Assembly: GCA_964537285.1 (NCBI GenBank)
Contig: CAZHZT010000181.1
Coordinates: 1-8,187 of the forward strand
Length of the DNA: 8,187 bases
Direction: 5' to 3'
Source: CAZHZT01 sp964537285
GTDB taxonomy: Bacteria > Bacteroidota > Bacteroidia > Chitinophagales > Saprospiraceae
Shown here: positions 5,931-8,187 of the stretch, piece after piece
Position numbering within the stretch: position 1 is the first letter of the stretch
How the letters are laid out: each line of letters starts with the position of its first letter
Position numbers and translations under genes: made by a program
Notes under the pieces: generated by a model
The model's input: only the letters and a program-made list of their open reading frames with translations
What the model was told of the DNA's origin: nothing
Databases searched by the model: none

Positions 5931-7984
5931 CGGATTTTAATAGAAATGCCCGCGTACAAGTGCCTCTCCGGAGCAGGTTCAAAATATCGCTGCCCAAAGG
6001 CATTGATCCGGATGTTGTTATTGTAGTAGGTATTCAAGAAATTGTTCAAGCCTAAAAAAGGTTCAAACGACCAGCCCGAAAGTTCTTTTTTATATCCCAG
6101 ACGAAGATTTCCTACCCAATAAGCATTATCCTGGGCAGCATTGGCATTATTCAAAAACAATGAACCGGCATACCTCATCTGTACAATGCCATAAAACCCA
6201 TTCTGACTTTGATAAATCAGCGCTCCAAAAGCCTGATGCTCCGGAATTCCGGGTAAAGCATTCCCGGAAAAATCTTTTTCCCCATCATCAAATCGATGAA
6301 AAGTAAAGTCCGAAAAAGTATAATGGGCATTAAACTGAAGTTGGGAGCTAAGTGCCATATTCAGACTTGTTTCCAAACCAGTTCTACGTGTTTCGCCTGT
6401 ATTTTGATAAAATACCCGGCCTGGCTCGTCAGACAATTCAAATGGGACGGTTTCATTCGTCGATTCTATGTAGAAAAATACCGCTTCAAACCGAATTCTT
6501 TTCTTCCTTAGCCTAAGCCCTATATCCGAGCTCCATGATTGTTGGGGTTCTAAGTCAGGATTAAAACCACCCCTTCCTGTAGGGTTTGCCGACAGTTCAT
6601 TTAAAGTTGGCGTTTCAAACCCTCTTGAGAAGTTTGTAAATACCCTTACCGCCTCGGAAAGCTTGTAGTTTAACCCAAGAATTGGATTAAATTGATTGTA
6701 AAACCGCTCCCCTGAATCTTTGCCATCTTCCAGGAAATAATCCTGGGCTTCAAGATAAATAAAATCGGTTCGAGCACTTAAATCTACCCAGAATCGTTCA
6801 TGTACATTCCATTTGGCAAATGCAAACAAGCCAGAATTAAAGAAAGATTCTATCTGATCAAAGGTCGCCTCTCCTTTTTCTCCCTGATTATTAAAATAAC
6901 GACTTCGGTCATCCTCCTGATATTCCAGGTCAAAGCCTGCTTTAACTCTAAAAGACTTTCCTAAAAAACGTGTATTCAGTTCATAGTTGGTGCCAAAACC
7001 TCCAAAGTGGCGCCGGAATTCAACAATACCCCCATTTTCAAACGGCAATTTATTCTCAAAGTCCCGAAATTGATAATAAGCTTTAAGTTCAAGCATTTGC
7101 CTGGCGTCAATTTTTTCTTCCAAAATCAAGCCCACTTTAAGCTGCCGGACTTCTTCCTGTGCCTCGAAGGCAACATTCCTTTCCCATGCATCTGTTCGCC
7201 TTTCATCCTCAATAGGAGCGGCCAGGGCACCAGGATCTTTGGAGTCACTATTTGTGTAATTGATAATCACCCGCAGCTTATCTTCTTCGCTAAGATTGAA
7301 CGTTATTTTATTATTCAATTGAATAGCATCATGTGCGCTCCAATCCCGATATCCATCCAAGGTGGTATAGTTTCCGCCTATCTGGACATCAGCTGAAGGA
7401 AGCCGGACGCCTCCTTCCAGCTGATATTGTTGAAAGCCATAGGCTCCGGCGGATATTCTTCCTTTTACAAAAGAAGAGTCCTCTAAATCTTTAGTTTTCA
7501 TAGCGATTACACCTCCTGAAGCATTGCCATACAGTCCTCCTGCTAAACCCCGGATGACTTCCACTTCTTCGATCCAGCTCACCGGAATATTATCCAGCTG
7601 CGTTTGCCCATCCGGAGTGGATTCCGGGATTCCGTCTACGAGCACCTTTACGCCTCTTATTCCAAATGCGGAGCGAGCGCCAAAGCCGCGAAGCGATAGG
7701 CGAAGGTCTTGTGCAAAATTATTGGAGCTGGTAATAAAAAGACCGGGCACATTATAAAACCACTCATCAGGTGTAAGCTGCTGAAAACTGTTTCGTTGCG
7801 GAAGTGGATTGATCTTGGTAACACTAACGGTAGCTGTCTCTAACTCACTTTGAAGACGAGTAGCTGTAACGGTAACCATTTTCAGGGAATCCTGTATGGA
7901 AATACTGTCTTTTTCGGGAACTTGTGCCAGAAGGGCTGAAAAAGAGAAAAGGCTGATTATGCTAAATATTGTGCTTTTTGCCAT
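5927..7984 (-). CDS. TonB-dependent outer-membrane receptor, iron-complex type
   Basis: A 685-residue outer-membrane beta-barrel that should import a ligand, typically a ferric siderophore, haem or similar chelate, using energy from TonB-ExbB-ExbD. The frame runs back to a TTG at 8041, but the ATG at 7984 puts a clean signal peptide at the N-terminus (1-20, cut LLA|Q). A possible TonB box is near MVTVTATR (36-43). The plug spans about 45-165, with LRLSLRGFGARSAFGIRG (94-111), VDGIPESTPDGQTQLDNI (116-133) and VEVIRGLAGGLYGNASGG (141-158). The barrel fills the rest. It includes FSRGFETPTLNEL (452-464), a receptor hallmark, and ends RYFEPAPERHLYAGISIKIR (666-685). There is no N-terminal carboxypeptidase-like or STN domain, and no SusD partner lies next to it, so this is not a classic SusCD glycan system. 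No cobalamin riboswitch or Fur-like site was recognised in the 159 bases upstream. Substrate unknown. Confidence 0.93.
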   Translation of the reverse strand: MAKSTIFSIISLFSFSALLAQVPEKDSISIQDSLKMVTVTATRLQSELETATVSVTKINPLPQRNSFQQLTPDEWFYNVPGLFITSSNNFAQDLRLSLRGFGARSAFGIRGVKVLVDGIPESTPDGQTQLDNIPVSWIEEVEVIRGLAGGLYGNASGGVIAMKTKDLEDSSFVKGRISAGAYGFQQYQLEGGVRLPSADVQIGGNYTTLDGYRDWSAHDAIQLNNKITFNLSEEDKLRVIINYTNSDSKDPGALAAPIEDERRTDAWERNVAFEAQEEVRQLKVGLILEEKIDARQMLELKAYYQFRDFENKLPFENGGIVEFRRHFGGFGTNYELNTRFLGKSFRVKAGFDLEYQEDDRSRYFNNQGEKGEATFDQIESFFNSGLFAFAKWNVHERFWVDLSARTDFIYLEAQDYFLEDGKDSGERFYNQFNPILGLNYKLSEAVRVFTNFSRGFETPTLNELSANPTGRGGFNPDLEPQQSWSSDIGLRLRKKRIRFEAVFFYIESTNETVPFELSDEPGRVFYQNTGETRRTGLETSLNMALSSQLQFNAHYTFSDFTFHRFDDGEKDFSGNALPGIPEHQAFGALIYQSQNGFYGIVQMRYAGSLFLNNANAAQDNAYWVGNLRLGYKKELSGWSFEPFLGLNNFLNTYYNNNIRINAFGQRYFEPAPERHLYAGISIKIR

Positions 7985-8143
7985 TGGCAGGTTAGTTTTT
8001 ATGCTAGAATTATTGCGATAAAACTTATCTGCCTGTAACAAGGTTCAAAGGGTTGCTATTGAGCTGTAAAGGATTTGAATTTCATACGATAAATGTAAGA
8101 TTTTTTATTATTAAATCTAAAAAAACTCTGGCCGAGGTTTGTG

Positions 8144-8187
8144 TTTTCAAAGCCCGCCACAGGCTAGCCTGTGGCGGGCTTTGAAAA
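8144..8187. repeat. Perfect 44-base palindrome at the right edge
   Basis: Bases 8144-8165 are the exact reverse complement of 8166-8187, centred on GCTAGC, with 22 pairs and no spacer. The core is GC-rich (GCCCGCC with GGCGGGC), flanked by AAA/TTT and ending TTTT/AAAA. It lies about 160 bases upstream of the receptor ATG. It may be the bidirectional terminator of a neighbour outside the window, or a dispersed palindromic repeat. It touches the last base, so its full length is unknown, and a fold-back assembly artefact is also possible if the window ends with a contig. Confidence 0.75.

Noticed and set aside
6241..6252. CCGGAATTCCGG palindrome within the receptor gene
   Set aside because: It encodes ordinary barrel residues (around PGIPE at 578-582) in the middle of the gene and needs no further explanation.
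7007..7396. A 129-residue open frame antisense to the receptor
   Set aside because: It is a shadow of the barrel-coding sequence, with no recognisable features and no independent promoter or start context.
7985..8041. N-terminal extension of the receptor from a TTG at 8041
   Set aside because: The ATG at 7984 directly begins a standard signal peptide; the extra 19 residues would mask it.
7985..8143. Cobalamin or other riboswitch upstream of the TonB receptor
   Set aside because: The leader is short and AT-rich, and I see no B12-box-like sequence or conserved multi-stem architecture.

Overview
The window looks like chromosomal DNA from a member of the Bacteroidota, perhaps close to the Saprospiria or Cytophagia. 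Base composition is moderate. No start codon has a Shine-Dalgarno sequence; the bases before each chosen ATG are A-rich instead. The envelope genes also fit: a TonB-dependent receptor with a typical Bacteroidota plug, and a membrane adenylate cyclase with the LLLNILP linker. The taxonomic call is inference.

Layout from left to right. (1) An open frame enters from the left edge and ends at 225, overlapping the next start; it may be the tail of an upstream gene. (2) A plus-strand membrane-anchored class III adenylate cyclase (219-1844) has a signal peptide, an extracytoplasmic helical region, one membrane span and an intact catalytic domain. (3) A hairpin lies between convergent stops. (4) A large minus-strand superfamily 1 helicase (1877-4582) of the DNA2/NAM7/UPF1 type carries a C-terminal domain that resembles a Vsr/MTES_1575-type nuclease with altered acidic residues. 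(5) A 413-base divergent intergenic region is dominated by a nested imperfect palindrome of about 143 bases. (6) A plus-strand four-span membrane protein (4996-5424) is followed by a strong hairpin terminator. (7) A minus-strand pair, a TonB-dependent outer-membrane receptor (5927-7984) and a small four-span membrane protein (5499-5930), is coupled by an ATGA overlap. (8) A perfect 44-base palindrome runs to the right edge.

The genes do not form one obvious system. The receptor and its overlapping membrane protein are the only clear co-transcribed pair and may act together in uptake across the envelope. The cyclase is an independent signalling protein. The helicase could belong to DNA repair, RNA metabolism or phage defence, and the sequence does not decide which. 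The most unusual content is non-coding: four separate palindromic structures, two of them tied to the ends of plus-strand genes, plus the helicase's degenerate nuclease-like tail. I see no tRNA, rRNA, CRISPR array, transposase or riboswitch.
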